Source of the DNA: Engraulis encrasicolus
Taxonomy: Eukaryota; Chordata; Actinopteri; Clupeiformes; Engraulidae
Assembly: GCF_034702125.1 (NCBI RefSeq)
Contig: NC_085868.1
Coordinates: 42,760,709 to 42,824,708, forward strand
Direction of reading: 5' to 3'
Length of the DNA: 64,000 nt
Position numbers and translations under genes: made by a program. Position 1 is the first letter of the stretch. Every line of letters starts with the position of its first letter. The notes under the pieces are model-generated. The model saw nothing but the letters and a program-made list of their open reading frames with translations, did no database searches and was not told the DNA's origin. Shown piece after piece: positions 1-17,012 of the stretch.

Positions 1-458
1 GTCGAGTTTCGTGCCATCACTACATCTGCCTCTACTATCCCCAAATGTAAATGCACAGACTCTTACACACAGACATAGCCTACTGTGTGGACATATTCAC
101 ACACATACACTTTGCCACCTCAGGCCATAAGGACTCAAGTAAATAAGATGCCACACACAAAACAGGTGGATGCCGACACCACACACAGCTGTGACAGGCC
201 ATGTCCTCAAAGATGGATGTCAGAACTAACGTGCCACCTCTCAAGACCTTCCTGTAGTCTACAATACACCAGCACACACCCACTCACACATGCATACTAA
301 TGCATGAGACTGTACAAATGCTTGACACAGTAAATGCTCCTGCCCTCAAACTCTTACTGTACATGTACAGTATGAATGCGCCCACATACATACTAAATTA
401 TGCACTGTAACCAAGCATGCAATATTTAAATGCAACTTACCGGTACACATGTGTATGG

Positions 459-611
459 TCACACACACGCATTCACGCACGTGCGCACACGCACGACACG
501 CACGCGCGCACACGCACGACACGCACACGCACACGCACACGCACACGCACACGCACACGCACACACACACACACGCACACACATACACACACACGCGCAC
601 ACGCACACACA
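459..611. repeat. Compound CA/CACG microsatellite
   Basis: Alternating CA and CG dinucleotides. Purine-pyrimidine alternation is prone to Z-DNA. Confidence 0.9.
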
Positions 612-945
612 CTTAGTATGCAAATTGTGAAGCCCAGGTGGTGCAGCAGAGCAGGGATCCAGTCTTGTCTTGACCTGCTATGTAATATTTATACAGCAGC
701 ACAGCTCCATGCCAAGGCATCAGTACTGGCAGAGGAAGCTTTGGTATGTATGGACAGAAGGTAATCTGGTGTACAGCTCGCCTTTAGGGTTGTCACATCT
801 CAGCAGAGAGACAACGATGCAGGTGACCATCACAGGAGATCTATCTTCTTGAGTGAGATTCTGGCAAACAGTTCCCCCTAAAACAAACAAGACGGATGGC
901 TAATAATGAACATATAATGTGAAATCACTCAGATGGAGAGAGAGT

Positions 946-1024
<79 letters not shown>

Positions 1025-2170
1025 TGGGTGTGTAAGAGTTACAAAGAGAAGAATGGAGATGCAGTATTAGACAGACAGTCCGAGAATATGTGCGGAAAAG
1101 AGAGATGTACGCACTCAAAAGGATTAGACGGTAGGAAACGGTCGGCTGGTCTCTCAATTGTGCACATACAGTATGGCACTGTATGATACAGTAAGTCCAA
1201 GAGAAAATAGTCCTCTCTGAATGCCGGCCACATTCAGAGCCTCTGGGCAAATTTAATGAACTGACTCAAGCAACTACTCCCTTAATTAAACTGTGTATAG
1301 CCTGCACTCCCCTCTCCCTCTAGGTCTCACTCTTTCTCTAGGATCTTGTGCTCAAGAATGCCCTTAAACGCAACGTACTCTGTAGTGTATCATTGCACGT
1401 CTACAGTGTGAAGCACAAATGAATGGGCATGAATAAATAAACAGTTTTTGTTCTGTTTGGTGTAAGTGTGCATCGTGTTATTTTCCTCTCACTGAAAGGA
1501 CAGCAGGCATTGATATATTTATGTTAACCAATTATATAATAACTATAAAATAAAACAAAATAAGGATGTTGCATGATGCTTGTGTTGCAACATCAATATA
1601 TGCCCAGAATGATGAACACATACGTTTAAAGCCCTTGGAGAGTGTCCTGACAAGATATTGAGGTACGTCTGCTTGGGAGGCTGCCAGGCAGGCTGCAAAG
1701 CTCTGTTGCTTTCAAAAAAATAAAACGTTAAGGAGTCAGCAGTTATCTGAGGGTCTTGTGCATATGTCTGTTGTTTCATGTGTTCTATGTTTTTTGCTGT
1801 ACACTTTCTCAGAGTATACTGCAGTTGATGGGGTACCAGTGGGGTACCAGCCAATCAGCATATACATTTCCTCATGCTTTTGCATTTGCAGATTTGCATT
1901 TTGTGATGCAATTTTAAAGTTCACCTGTGGGGAACCACCTCTCTGTTTTTTTATAACAAAAAAGTGACATGATAATACAGTGACATGATAATAATGACAT
2001 GAATAATGATGATGACGATGATGATAACTCCAGCACCCTGGATAGCGACATATATGAATAGTACACATGCACTCACTCACCAGCATGAGGGCCGTGTGAG
2101 AGGTCTACTCCAGCACCACAGACAGCGGCACAACATACTGTAACTTGTAGGCTACATAAACACAAATGCA
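612..2170. other. Non-coding, no gene recognised
   Basis: Apart from the GA array, I see no conserved protein block, splice-consistent exon or RNA gene. Long runs of codons here are short and lack homology I recognise. Confidence 0.4.
951..1020. repeat. (GA)n microsatellite
   Basis: Pure GA run of about 70 bp. Confidence 0.95.
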
Positions 2171-5182
<3,012 letters not shown>

Positions 5183-6706
5183 TCCAGGAATGTAGATATC
5201 TCTAAGCGAGCATCTGTGTCCCATGGAGTATTATGTGGTTAGCAAGATGCATATGTGCAGTCTCCCTATCCGGAATAATTAAGAACAAGGGAATATTGAG
5301 ACGGCCCCTCTGTTAGCCATACTGCACATCTAAGAATATCTGTGATGGAGAAGTAATGAGGTATGAAGATTCGAGACATGATTAAGGAACAGTTGGAATG
5401 AGTTTAGCAGCAATGATTATAATTTGAAATAATTTATACACTCACACACAGGGAAGCACTGCCTGGAAGATGAATACTCTTTTTCCAGAGTCACAAAGTG
5501 AAATAAGATATTTCCTTCCCTTATGCATTAACTGAACCAACTACAGGTATGTGTATGTGTATGTTCCTTGATGTGTATGTGGCCTGATAGATGACAAAAC
5601 ACCATGTGTGATACATGCATCGCCAATGAGGAGAGTGCAATTAGACAGTTTCTAGGAATGGCCAAGGTAAGCCTTAATAAGTAATTAGTTATAATAGAAA
5701 TGATGCCATTAGAGTAAATGTTTGCCAGAAACACCATATCATTTTTGTTTATAGAAATATAATGTCAGTTGCTGTATCTATCAAAGAGCAAATGATTAAT
5801 CTAAATATTTGTTTTCTTATAGCCTAATTATACCTGTGATACAGTACAATACACTTGATTATATGCCCATATAGAACAGGATATCGCTTGCTGGTCTCAT
5901 TAAATGCTGTTTCTTATTATTATTGATCAAGATTGGGTGAGGTCAATGCAAATCTAGAAACACAATGGGTCCTGAGCAACAGATATTAATACGGATGTGG
6001 ATGCTGGAATGAAAATAATAACATGTACAACCAAACAAACAGATAGATAAACAAACAAATAGATATATCTTAGTAGAAAGAAAGAAAGAAAGAGTAAAAT
6101 GGGCAATAAAAGCAGATGCAATTACAAGACGATGTGAATAATGACCACTTTGAAACCACTAAAGTGATGTTCTAGAGGTAATTGCTGTCCTTTATTCGTT
6201 TCAACAAGCTAACTTATCATGTGCAGTGGATACGATAAGTATTTAAGTGTTTATTTTAAAGTTTATTTTTCATTATCTTTCCAGAGAAAGGTTAAGAGAG
6301 GTTAGAGAGGTTAAGAGGACATCCCACACTAACATAAGTGGACATACTCAAGAAAGACGCGGGATCCCAGAGTACCAGTGAACTGAAAATATGTACAGTA
6401 TGGAAAATCGGGATGACTGGAAGCAACGATGAAAGGCTCGTCTGAGGACGACTTACAGAGAGAGAAACACCCAAAGTCGTCTAAGTTTATATTAGATATA
6501 CTCTCTCTGAGACCCACAGCTGAGGCAACCAGGGAGGGATATGGGGCAACATTCAATTCGTCCAAGCTCTGTCAAGGGAGGCCAACCACGGTCTGCAAGG
6601 AAGTTTGTCATGTTTGTTTAACATCGAAAAACTGAATAATGAGATTTTGGTGTTGGTGTTGGTGCAGTTGAGGCTAGCATTTATCAAGAGAAGACGTCTA
6701 TCCGCA

Positions 6707-6810
<104 letters not shown>

Positions 6811-7000
6811 GTCTAATGTCTGTCTGTCTGAATGCATGTGTTAATCACAGGAACAAAATCTTTTTTTTTTGAGTAAAGTAATAAACAACATTTCTCTTCT
6901 GTCTTACCATTAGAGTTAGTCAGAAGACAATGGAAGCAGAGAGACTCATTAAGATGACTAAGGATGAATCTAGACATTGCATAATGTCAGTGATCCATTT

Positions 7001-7248
7001 GAAGAGCTCTTTTCCAAAATGCTATATCCACCATTTTTTACTTTTTGCATTTTAATATTGGAATTGACTGTTAATATGTCCGATCATCCATGTGTGAATT
7101 CTTGCCATTCAAATATTTTGAGAACATACCTTAAAACCTCTATAAAAATGCATTTTGCAATGCATTTCAATGGAATGCCCAATACAAAAATGTAAATTTC
7201 TCAACATTCTATAAAATGGATACATCTCATTTTGGAAAAGAGCTCTTC
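7001..7248. mobile_element. MITE with perfect 21-bp inverted ends
   Basis: 7001-7021 starts GAAGAGCTCTTTTCC and 7228-7248 is its exact inverse. ATTT flanks both sides (6997-7000 and 7249-7252). AT-rich and non-coding. The superfamily is not assigned. Confidence 0.78.
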
Positions 7249-9254
7249 ATTTGTAGAAGTGCTTTTACTCAAGATCTTAAACATAGATGTGCTGAGAACA
7301 TGTTGAAAACATGTCTTTAATGTCTAGTAAAGTGTCTGTCTCTTAATGTGAAATAGGCCTACATTATTATGAGAGTTTGGCTCCTCATATGACAGCAATG
7401 CATACATTGAGTTTCAATACGAATCAAGAACACTAGCGATACACCTAGACTAAACAGAACCAGACAGACATTTTCCCCAGCGCAGCAAGATGTAACACAT
7501 CAAAAGAAAACATGAGACACAATAAACACTCCAAGTACTGTTTTTTCCCCCTGCAATACATGCAGTCTTCCGATTTTATTTTGAGAGAGCATCTCTGACG
7601 AGACAGGATTCTAGCCCCAGTCCCTCAGTCTCAGGGCCAGACCTTTTTTCTCTCTCTCTTCCTTTGTCAGGAAAGTCTTACTCCAGTCCATGGTGACACA
7701 GGACGACTTGTCAAATGTGTGTCCTCCCCTCAACCCCCACTCCCCTTAAATAAACCCGTCTCAAGAGGATGTCAATGGTGCAGGCTTTCATTTCCGACAT
7801 CAGGGCTACCCGCTCTGCTCTGCTCTGCCTGCCTCTCTCTGCCTCAGCCAGGGTAGCTTGGCTGTATGTCCCTCATGAGAGGCAGATCAAGTCCACAATC
7901 TAAGACTCTGTAATGCAGTCCTGGGCCCAGACTCGTGATGATAGCTGTTATTACGTATGGGACCATATTGTCTTCCAGAGTGATAAGCAAGCAGCGAGAG
8001 GACTGTGAGGCGGCGTAATTTGTTTTTTATTCTTTTTTTTAATCTTCAGTTTTTGTCCTCCCATCCTCTATGTTAGGCTGGCGTTTTCGAGCTTTGTTAT
8101 TGTTTACTTTGGCTCTGTCATAGTTACTAAAATGTTACCACAGACATGCAATTAATTACTTGTATATTATTTGTTCAGATTCTTTAATACAATACCTGAA
8201 TCCCTGGCACGTGAAATACGTTGAATTGTCCTCTTATTTGTGTTCTTTTGTGAGATTGTACATAATGTACATAATTGTAGTACATAGTGTTGAGTAAAAA
8301 ACAAACAATCTGAAGGGCTCTCAAAAGCAAGAAATAATAAACTGCTCTACAGCAGATGTGCCCAACCTCTCTGAAATGTTGAGAGACATCATTTCATTTC
8401 AAAATCACTTAAGAGGTTGGGGATTGAGAATTAAATATAGTTCAATCTTTATTGTATTTCAGTTCACTTAAGGATGGGTATACCTTTTGGGAGAACTCTT
8501 CCTTAGAGAGTGTGCTGATGAAGAAAATTCTTTTTTCTTCCCCCATTTCTCTTTTCATTCCTCATGCCCTTGACCTTAAAATATCAATTTCGCATGAGAA
8601 ACTAAATTTTAATTAATTAAATTCCAATATGTGTAGGTCTCCTGAGTGAGCAGGAGAAAATTGACTTGTTCCTTTTTTTCGTAATGAGAATCCTTCTAAA
8701 TTAGGGTCTGAGTGCGGTAAATACTAGGCACACACTACTGGGATGATGAGGGAGACGTCACTGAGTGAAGCATACAAGCAGGGAAGCCAGCAGGGGGGTA
8801 CAAAGGGGACATTTGTCACGGGCCCAAGGACAGAGGGGCCCCAGAAGTAGGTTCTCATTACATTGTATGTACTGGGTAAAGGGTCTTTTCACATGACTTT
8901 GTCCTGGGCTTATCCAAAGCTGTCAGTGACCCTGCATTCAAATTTTCTTCACTGGGAAGATTAAAGCAGCAGATACACCAGAACGATCTATGCTACCTGA
9001 GAAGCTGAGGTCACGGAAGAAGCTTTGCCATGAATTCGCTTTACTCGCTCTGGACGTGATGTTGACATGTTTGATTTAGCTAACTGCTCTGGATTGTCAA
9101 CCTGGTGCATTCAGAGATATAACATTCCAATTGTTTTTGCCAAACTGCGTCATTAGAATAATATTAGCTAGTCTTTCATCGCTGAAATTCACTCAGGTCG
9201 CTTCGCTTCTGGCAAATTCGCTTTGGTCGCTCTTAGTACTTAAAAGGGGAGATA

Positions 9255-9359
<105 letters not shown>

Positions 9360-9669
9360 CTTAGATGCAGTCCACCAACACACTTGTGCCACATTCCCAC
9401 ACCAACCTGCATAACATGCATAACAGCTAGCATATTTTGTATGCTGTTTGTAATGCCATTGATTCACACTTTGCTCTCTACATTCTGAACTTTAATAAGA
9501 ATAGATGTTAGATTATCAGTCTTACAAGTAACAAGTAATGAAGGCCTGAGATTGGGGGGGAAATGTGCATGTTTCAAAACAAGCTGCAAGGCAAGAACTA
9601 ATGAGAACTATACATCATTGTTTTGCCTCTACGAACAAAGCAGGAGTGGGGTGGAGTGGGGGGTGATGT

Positions 9670-9820
<151 letters not shown>

Positions 9821-10006
9821 TTTGGACCCTTTCTGTAAGCCCCACAATGGTTACATGCCATCAACATCAAAGGGAAAAAAACTCTGTTCTCCGTTGGATG
9901 TCTAACTGGTGAGGAGGTCAACTCACTTTCGATCATTGTTATGTTGAACCACATAATTATTTGGAAAACACTCTTTCAACTTTTTATAAAATTGACTCAT
10001 ATCAAA

Positions 10007-10066
10007 CCCAACCTAACCCAACCAATCAACCAATCAACCAATCAACCAATCAATCAATCAAACAAA
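10007..10066. repeat. (AATC)n microsatellite
   Basis: Repeated CCAATCAA changing to CAATCAAT. Confidence 0.8.
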
Positions 10067-12845
10067 CACAAGGCTGTGGTATTTGCCACATTATGGTTAT
10101 CCAATAACTGGACAGTGCCATGGTGGTACCAGAAATGATTTTGATAGCTCATAGGGTTTTCTGCCTTTGCTGTTTTACAGAAAAAAAAATATTTTCAAAA
10201 TGCAAGGGATTTACTGTAGGCCTCAGGAACCACAAGTTATTATTTTTTTAGAATTTTTTTTAGAAATAATTAAGCAACAGAATTATAATTTACTCCTGTT
10301 GTATCTGTCAATACTCTTACATTTACTACGATGAAACATTGAAAATCTCCTCATCTCACACACATTTTTGAAAGTCTTTGGGTGCGCGATAAAATGGATC
10401 AACTTAAGGAAGAAAAATCCGCACTCACAAACTGCGTCTCATTATTTATTTATATTACCACCATGTCCAAAAAGCAAATGCGTTTCGGCTATCAAGCCTT
10501 CATCAGTGCGTGGTAAAACTGTGTTAACCGTGTCACGGTCTGAAACCCCCTCCATAAATCAGTAACGGTTTGCTCTTAGGCCATACGAATAACATCACGT
10601 GATGTCATAACCTCTTTGGCAGGATATGGGAAGACTTTTTGGCAAGTTTTGAGCTCCATCCTTCCATAATTTAATCCATTCTTTTTCATGTTCTCATATC
10701 GGGAAAATTGCCTGTCAACTGTGTTATCAACATATTCATAAGAATCTGAATTAGAAATCACATGTAGAAAAACACAGATAAAGCATTTTAATACATGAAT
10801 TGATTAAGGATCTTGTGGTGGAACTTCTGAGGTCCTCAGTTAGCACAACACCATAAAAATGGCTGAAATGTCAAGCCGTGTTACCGTCAATGGTGTTACA
10901 CATCAGCTATGACAGTTGAGGAGAAGTATGTTTTGGCCAATTTATCTCCATATTGACAGACAAACAAACTAAATAATTTGTGTTCTAGGGAGATGGGTTT
11001 GTCTGCTCTGTTTTTTCTCCTAAAAAAGTGCCGACTTGTTCCCCTGCACTGTTGACCGTAACACAGTTGAGTAACACGGCTGACTGTTTTGAAAGTGTTT
11101 TTGTGCTATTGATCCCTCATATGTTGGAAAAATCCTATGAACAGACACTAGGGATTATCTCTGGAGAAGGAAGTCTTGTGTAAGGAGGGTGACTAAATTC
11201 AAATCAGACGTTACAGGGATTTACAATGAAAAATGTATTGTTAAGGGACATAGGCACTTTCAAACGTATGTTGTTTCAATGCTGTAGTATTTTTATATAT
11301 GTTTGAAATGACATAGTATTTGTCCATAACACTGTTGACAAAATAATCAAGCAAATGTTCGCTTTCACTACAGTATTTATCAAATGATTTAAGATTAAGC
11401 TTGGCAAGTTGTTTGTTTGTAAACTTAAATATATACACTATGTAAACATCTAGGTCATTTAGTTGAAAAAAATACTGATAATTGACATTTTGCTTTTGCC
11501 AAAAGCGCAGTCGAATCGTAGAATCACTCATATAACATTGTAAAACAAAAAAATATTTTCTTCCAATACTGTCTCTACTATCTCTTCTGACTTTAATGAT
11601 CATCAGTATAGATCACATTCCATTATTTACCAAACACAAGTTATTCAATGTTTGCTTATTTAATCTGTATTCAAGTCAAAAGAATGACCTTCTGATCTTT
11701 AATTCAACATATAGTGCATGGCATGATATTAATCTACAAAGTGTAGCTTTACAGAATATACAATTACAGCAGTCCATGCAAGAGTTATGACTAGCTATTT
11801 CACATTAATATGACAATCAAAACAATGCACAGCAAGGACACAAGTCAGCATTGCCATTATGAGTGAGTGAAGTTGTTGAGTAGACTAGAAGTAAGCGACA
11901 ATGAGGCATTGACATTGTCCTCTGAGCAAAGTTTATGCACAATGTCCAAATGAGAGCACAAAAGCAAACAGGACAACCTTAGTTCCTTCCAAGATTACCT
12001 CACAGCTCAAATGAACAAATGGTGTTATGTAGGCTACCTTGACCACCTTTTTCCCAAACTCCATTGATGATGAATCATACATCAGATCAAAAGAGAGGTG
12101 CCATTGTCCTATGACGTCCGTCTCGACCTTACGCCATCTTGTCCACCTGCAACTGCTGGTCATATCAGGCAACAGGTTGGCGCACATCTCAGAGGACGCT
12201 CGTGGTGGCACCAGCCCGGGCACATGAGTATTACTGTGTGCCCCCTCTCTACGGCTAGTTCTTTTGCACTCCACTAACTCTGCAGCTGCTATTAGCTGGG
12301 TTCCATCTGTTAAGGGCATTGTTTGCATGGCTCACTGATCCTGAACTCATTATTCTCCTCTCTGCTTCCCCCTGCCACTCGTACACTACTGTTCTTTTCA
12401 CTAATATGAAGTCACACATTGATTTGATCTGGCAGTGTGCCTCTGTTCTGTGTCTTCTTAGGCATGTAACAGGGGAGGTCGGAGCAGTTTGGGTGCCTGC
12501 ATGGCTGTGTGTCTATGGCTGTCTGTCTGCATGGCTGTGTGTGTGTGTGTGTGTGTGTGTGAAAATTGATTCGACTTAATAGTCACAGCACGGGATATTA
12601 TCTTCAAATCGCGTGAAGATGGGGGCCTAGGTGTCCTCAAGGTGGAATTGATGTACCCCTGTATAAGAATAGGTCATCTCATCAATATGCTAAACAGTGA
12701 TGACACAGCCGTCAGAGAACTGGCACACAAATCTCTGTTGTAGAAAAAACTTCAAGAAAGCAAAACAGTGTTACAGATACTAAATGGATGTAATTAGTAT
12801 AAAAGATAGTAGCTACTGTAGGCTATGAGGCCAGACACGACCGTT
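10067..12845. other. Unassigned non-coding DNA
   Basis: GCGTTTCGGCTATCAAGCCT (10480-10499) followed by TCATCAG is a tail seen in several fish repeats. On the minus strand 12328-11933 is open for 131 codons, but I find no known domain in it. Confidence 0.35.
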
Positions 12846-13112
12846 CTGGGGGTCGTTTCTCGACAGTGCCTTTGCTAACGACTTTAGCCATTTTGTTCGT
12901 TCTTAAGACCAACGTTGTAACCAAGGTCTTGAGTTGGTCTTAAGTTGTTCTTAAGTTGTTCTTAAGTTGTTCTTAAGTTGGTCTTGCGTCTAAAGACCAA
13001 CTTAAGACCAACTTAAGACCAACTTAAGACCAACTCAAGAGCAACTTACGACCAACTCAAGACCGACTTAAGACGGTTAGCAACGACAAGAATCGAGAAA
13101 CGGACTCCTGGT
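12846..13112. mobile_element. Fold-back element with AAGTTGGTCTT repeats
   Basis: Outer inverted ends share CGTTTCTCGA / TCGAGAAACG (12854-12863 and 13093-13102). The interior is a palindrome of TTAAGTTGGTC-type 12-mers on the left (about 12928-12985) and TTAAGACCAAC on the right (about 12993-13075). Confidence 0.7.
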
Positions 13113-15049
13113 TTGCAACCTTTTCCTCCATGCCCTCGAGCTTGCGTAGTGTGTGCTGTGGCAGAAAAGGGTGCATGTGGATATTTTTTTCCCTGTGGAT
13201 ATTTTTTTTTCATTCAGCACAGGGGAAAGTGGCACTGCAGGTCTGTCCCTTTGTGTCTTCGTGCTCAGCCACCTGTCACTGGATGCCCCCAAACACTGCC
13301 ATGGCAGCACAGAAGTTGATGTCTGCACATCTGCCATGAACTCAGTATGACCTTTGGGGGTGCTCCTCTGCTGTGTGTAATGTTTCTCTAAGCCCTCTCG
13401 GTAACACTTTAAGTGTTACAGATATTAACACTTATACATACAGTGTTAATAAGTAACTTGTGAGGCATGTGCTACGCAAGAGCTAAGGCCTAATAGGTGC
13501 TTACTAAGGTTAAATTGGTAATAAATCCCTTATTGTGCATGAACAAGACATTTGCAAATACCCCAGAAATGTTTGATTTTGCTTAGTATATGTACCTGCC
13601 TTACAAGTTACGTTTATAGGCACATTGTATGTATTGCTGATAGATATAACACTGAAATAAAGTGCTACTGCTCTTTCTGTGGCCAGAGCGGTATGCAAGG
13701 TTAGCAAAGGCTATTTGGGGTGAGTTGCTTAAGTTCCCTGTCATCCTCTTCTGCAACACAACTCCATGTAAGCTCAAAAATGTATCTCTTTATCCACTGG
13801 GAATGCAAATCTGCAGTTCCTCAAAACTCTTGGACGCCAAATATTACTCCTGGTATCATAAGCATTCCAAAGCTCTCTGCATACCCGACTTATGAATTCA
13901 ACTATTTTGCTTGCCCATGCTTAGCAGGCATAGTTGCATGTACAGTATTCAACAATGGATTTTATCGAACGGTTCTTACAACATATAGACTTGCCATCAG
14001 TTTGTGAGGTTGTAATGAAAACAATGCAGTCTAACCGCGCGAATAGACCAGGAGCGATGCGATTCAAGCGACAGAGTGCAGCAGCAAGCGATACGGGCGA
14101 TTGAGGAGACTAGAGTATGTCCGTACAGGCAGAAGGCAAAGCATTCAAGCATTCCCATTGGCTGTGGTCACTGACCTCTATACAGTCATTGGTTGTCGCG
14201 GCTTGTCGCCGAACCGCGTCATAGAAAGTTGAAAATATTTCAACTTCAAACTGTCGCGCTCGTCGCGCAAATCGCTCTAGTCTCCAGAATCGCTTTTGTC
14301 GCGCGACTCAATACAAAGTCAATTACTTCCGTCGCTCGCCTCGCTCAGATCGCCGCTGGTGTATTTCTGCGGTTATGCTGCCAAGGCAGTGCTCTCTGCA
14401 CTTTGGGTGGGTGTGTCGTGGGTTTATTCCAGCGAATGCATTCCATTTTCACACCTCATGGAGCAGTTTCGTACTCAATTGGCGGGGAAATAAAACATCT
14501 GCTCAGACCTATGGAAGTTATTTAAATGGATTTTACATACAGCACATTTATAGTTTGAAGTTGAAAGAAAGAATGTGGTTGAGAGAATATGAAATCCCTA
14601 GTTTTTTTTCTCTAGTGGATGAACACACTTTACAGCACATATCTTGTTTGAAGCCGAAAGAAAGAATGTGGTATTGAGAGAATATGAAATCCCTACTTTT
14701 CTCTCTATTGGATGAACACACATTACCCACCTTATGTTAGGGGTGCATGATTTACATCAGTAGCAGCAATTGCCTGTGATGAAGAAGCCTCTTAAAGACC
14801 ATATGACACTTGGGAAATATTGTAATATACACAAACATATTGAAAGTAAGCATAAAATATAGTCACTTGAAGATGGCTTTGATCATTATGATGGAAAACA
14901 TGATGTTTTATGGCCTTTGAACAGCGAGATTTTTGACATCTGCTGGCGCTTCCTACAAGTCCGTCACGTCACCGATGACGCACGCTCAGGAATCTATAGG
15001 CCTATCAGGACTGTCTTGACGCCTGTCAGGATTACCTTTCACAACTAAC
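13113..15049. other. Unassigned, with MITE-like sequence
   Basis: 13394-13440 has GGTAACACTTTAAGTGTTAC, a frequent fish DNA-repeat end. About 14030-14345 is rich in TCGCGC and GCGAT words, like the interior of Harbinger-type MITEs. No exon is supported. Confidence 0.35.
14540..14726. repeat. 94-bp tandem duplication
   Basis: Two diverged copies share GAAAGAAAGAATGTGGT and GAGAATATGAAATCCCTA; they start at about 14540 and 14633. Confidence 0.75.
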
Positions 15050-16264
15050 ATGGATTCCGTAGTGGGTCTAGACAACTCATCTGACGCATACTCGGAGCCT
15101 GAAACGTTTTTGAAAGTAGAAGAGTCCGACCCGATACTGGAAGACAGTGGTGGAGGCATTATGCCCTACAGATAGGCTACGAGCCGTATCTGGATGAGAT
15201 GGAGCGACGAGGCTCCGAAAGTTCGGATGGCGAAGCAGAAGGCGCTGTCGGTGGTGCTGCTGTGACAGACGGCGGGATGCCAAGAGACGTTGGCAGGCTA
15301 CAGCGCGTGGAATGGTAACTACCTTCTTGTTCATTTTCCTGACAATGAACGGAGAGACTCCGTAAGATAGTGTAGGCCTACTTTGTTGTAATATCGTTTG
15401 TTTGTACCACCGAGCATTTGTGTGCAGTCTACTTCTCACATCCCAACAGTAGCCTAATAGCCATAGGTAAGGGACTGTACCGATCGCAAAATGATTTTAC
15501 GTCTCAGTGCCTCATTGTCTTCATCTTTATGTAGTTAGGCCTATATCACTATTTGTTTATATAAAGGAACACCAAGGCCGTCAGACCAAGTACGCAGTTT
15601 GCCCTGCGCCATGGCTTGGCTCCAGTGCCTTTCCTTCCGCGAATAGGCTACTCCGGACTTTTACGCGAATCAACACTAGACATTGACACTTTGTGAAGTT
15701 CTGTGATTATTTCCAACACTCTTGCCTTTATCTGTCGCATTGTAGGTGTTCTTGTGGGATGTGTGCGCCGATGCAAACAGTAAAGGACTCTGTGTGCTGC
15801 CGTGAGCAGCCCAAAGTGTGCGCCAGGAGAGAAGAGGACGGGAACACACATCCGCTGCGTAACAGAACATTCTGGCTTTCAGCCCGTTTGTCTGAACGAG
15901 CACGTTCTCCGCACCGCATATTTCCACTACCGGCAAGACTACGGGGACGTGGAGGGAACGAGTGAGTAGCCTAGTCATATTGTAAAACCATTTGTATGGA
16001 ATAGTAGGAACCGTATGATTTCATATCAATGATGTAAACTTGTCATGCAGGCCTACATCTAAAACTCATCTGTTTTTTTCTCTCTTCTGATCATCTTTCA
16101 ACTTTTAGGTGGAAGAGATACACTGCATATAGACAATTTCTTAGATTTTGCTATGACTACCTGGGAATACACGCCAAGGTCCCCTTACCTTCCTTTGTGG
16201 TGTGGTCCATCCGGAGAACTTTTCCCTCTACAGATTACAGGGGGTTCCAGGACAATAGCCCGTG
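15050..16264 (+). pseudogene. P2X7 C-terminal-domain-like gene, 3 exons, frameshifted
   Basis: Exon 1 (15050-15314) begins MDSVVGLDNSSDAYSEPE and is acidic, but a TAG appears after IMPYR and the expected frame (GYEPYLDEMERRG) continues one base off. Exon 2 (15746-15961) encodes WCSCGMCAPMQTVKDSVCCRE, then shifts frame near 15840 to reach CVTEHSGFQPVCLNEHVL. Exon 3 (16109-16264) encodes YTAYRQFLRFCYDYLGIHA and FVVWSIRRTFPSTDYRGF before TGA. The Cys pattern and the order of blocks match the cytoplasmic zinc-binding ballast of P2X7 receptors. No channel part (transmembrane helices or ATP-binding ectodomain) is present. Fish genomes carry many such free-standing copies. AATAAA follows near 16290. 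Two or more frame breaks argue for a pseudogene. Confidence 0.72.
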
Positions 16265-16394
16265 ATGTTGCTCATGCACAAGTGTTGATAAATAAATGAC
16301 AATGAATGTCAATACATGTTACCTGTAGCTTCACATGAATTTGTCTTCATTTTGCAACTCACAACAGCGTACAACAAATAGCCCCAGGGGGCGC

Positions 16395-16560
16395 CAAATA
16401 CAACCTAACCAGTGGCGGTTTTAGAAAGTCTGAGGTCCTAGGCAAAGAACAGTTTCGAGACCCCACGCCCCTTGGCCTAGGTGACACCAAACATACAACT
16501 TCAGCAGTGACGGTTTTAGGAAGTCTGAGGTCCTGGGCAAAGACCACATTTGAGGACCCC
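16395..16560. repeat. Tandem pair of hAT-like end sequences
   Basis: GGTTTTAGAAAGTCTGAGGTC and a close copy occur about 85 bp apart (16426 and 16511). They resemble one end of abundant fish hAT-type repeats. Confidence 0.45.
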
Positions 16561-16756
16561 CCCCTAAACATAATGAGAGTTACTGTTTGGACAATTGAAT
16601 AGCGTTATGACTTGACATATTTCCTATTCCTATTGACATGTTCTTCCATACTAAATACATCCACTGGGGATGTCTCAAGCAATGCGCATCAAAGCCAAAT
16701 GCCCATTCAATGTTACAGCATCAGTGGGGTCATGCCATGCTCAGGCCATCACAGTC

Positions 16757-17012
16757 ATTACATTACATTACATTACATTAAATTTCACTTAGCTGACGCT
16801 TTCATTTGTTCAAAGCGACTTACAACTATTATTTTTCAGGGTATTGGTTACAGTCCCTGGAGCAATGTGGGGTTAGGTGCCTTGCTCAAGGGCACTTCAG
16901 CCATGGATGGAGATGTAGGGAGAGGTCAAGGGGGATTCTAGGGGGATACGGCAACCCCTAGATTGAAAGACCAACTTTCTAACCACTATGCCACGGCTGC
17001 CCACCACTAGGC
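16757..17012 (-). repeat. L2-tailed dispersed fish repeat
   Basis: A CATTA tail, then AGCTGACGCTTTCATTTGTT, AAGCGACTTACAA and TTGCTCAAGGGCACTTCAG. This is a very common fish repeat whose 3' end is on the left (minus strand). Confidence 0.6.

Noticed and set aside
11933..12328. 131-codon minus-strand open frame
   Set aside because: No domain recognised and no neighbouring exon; kept only as a note in the region entry.
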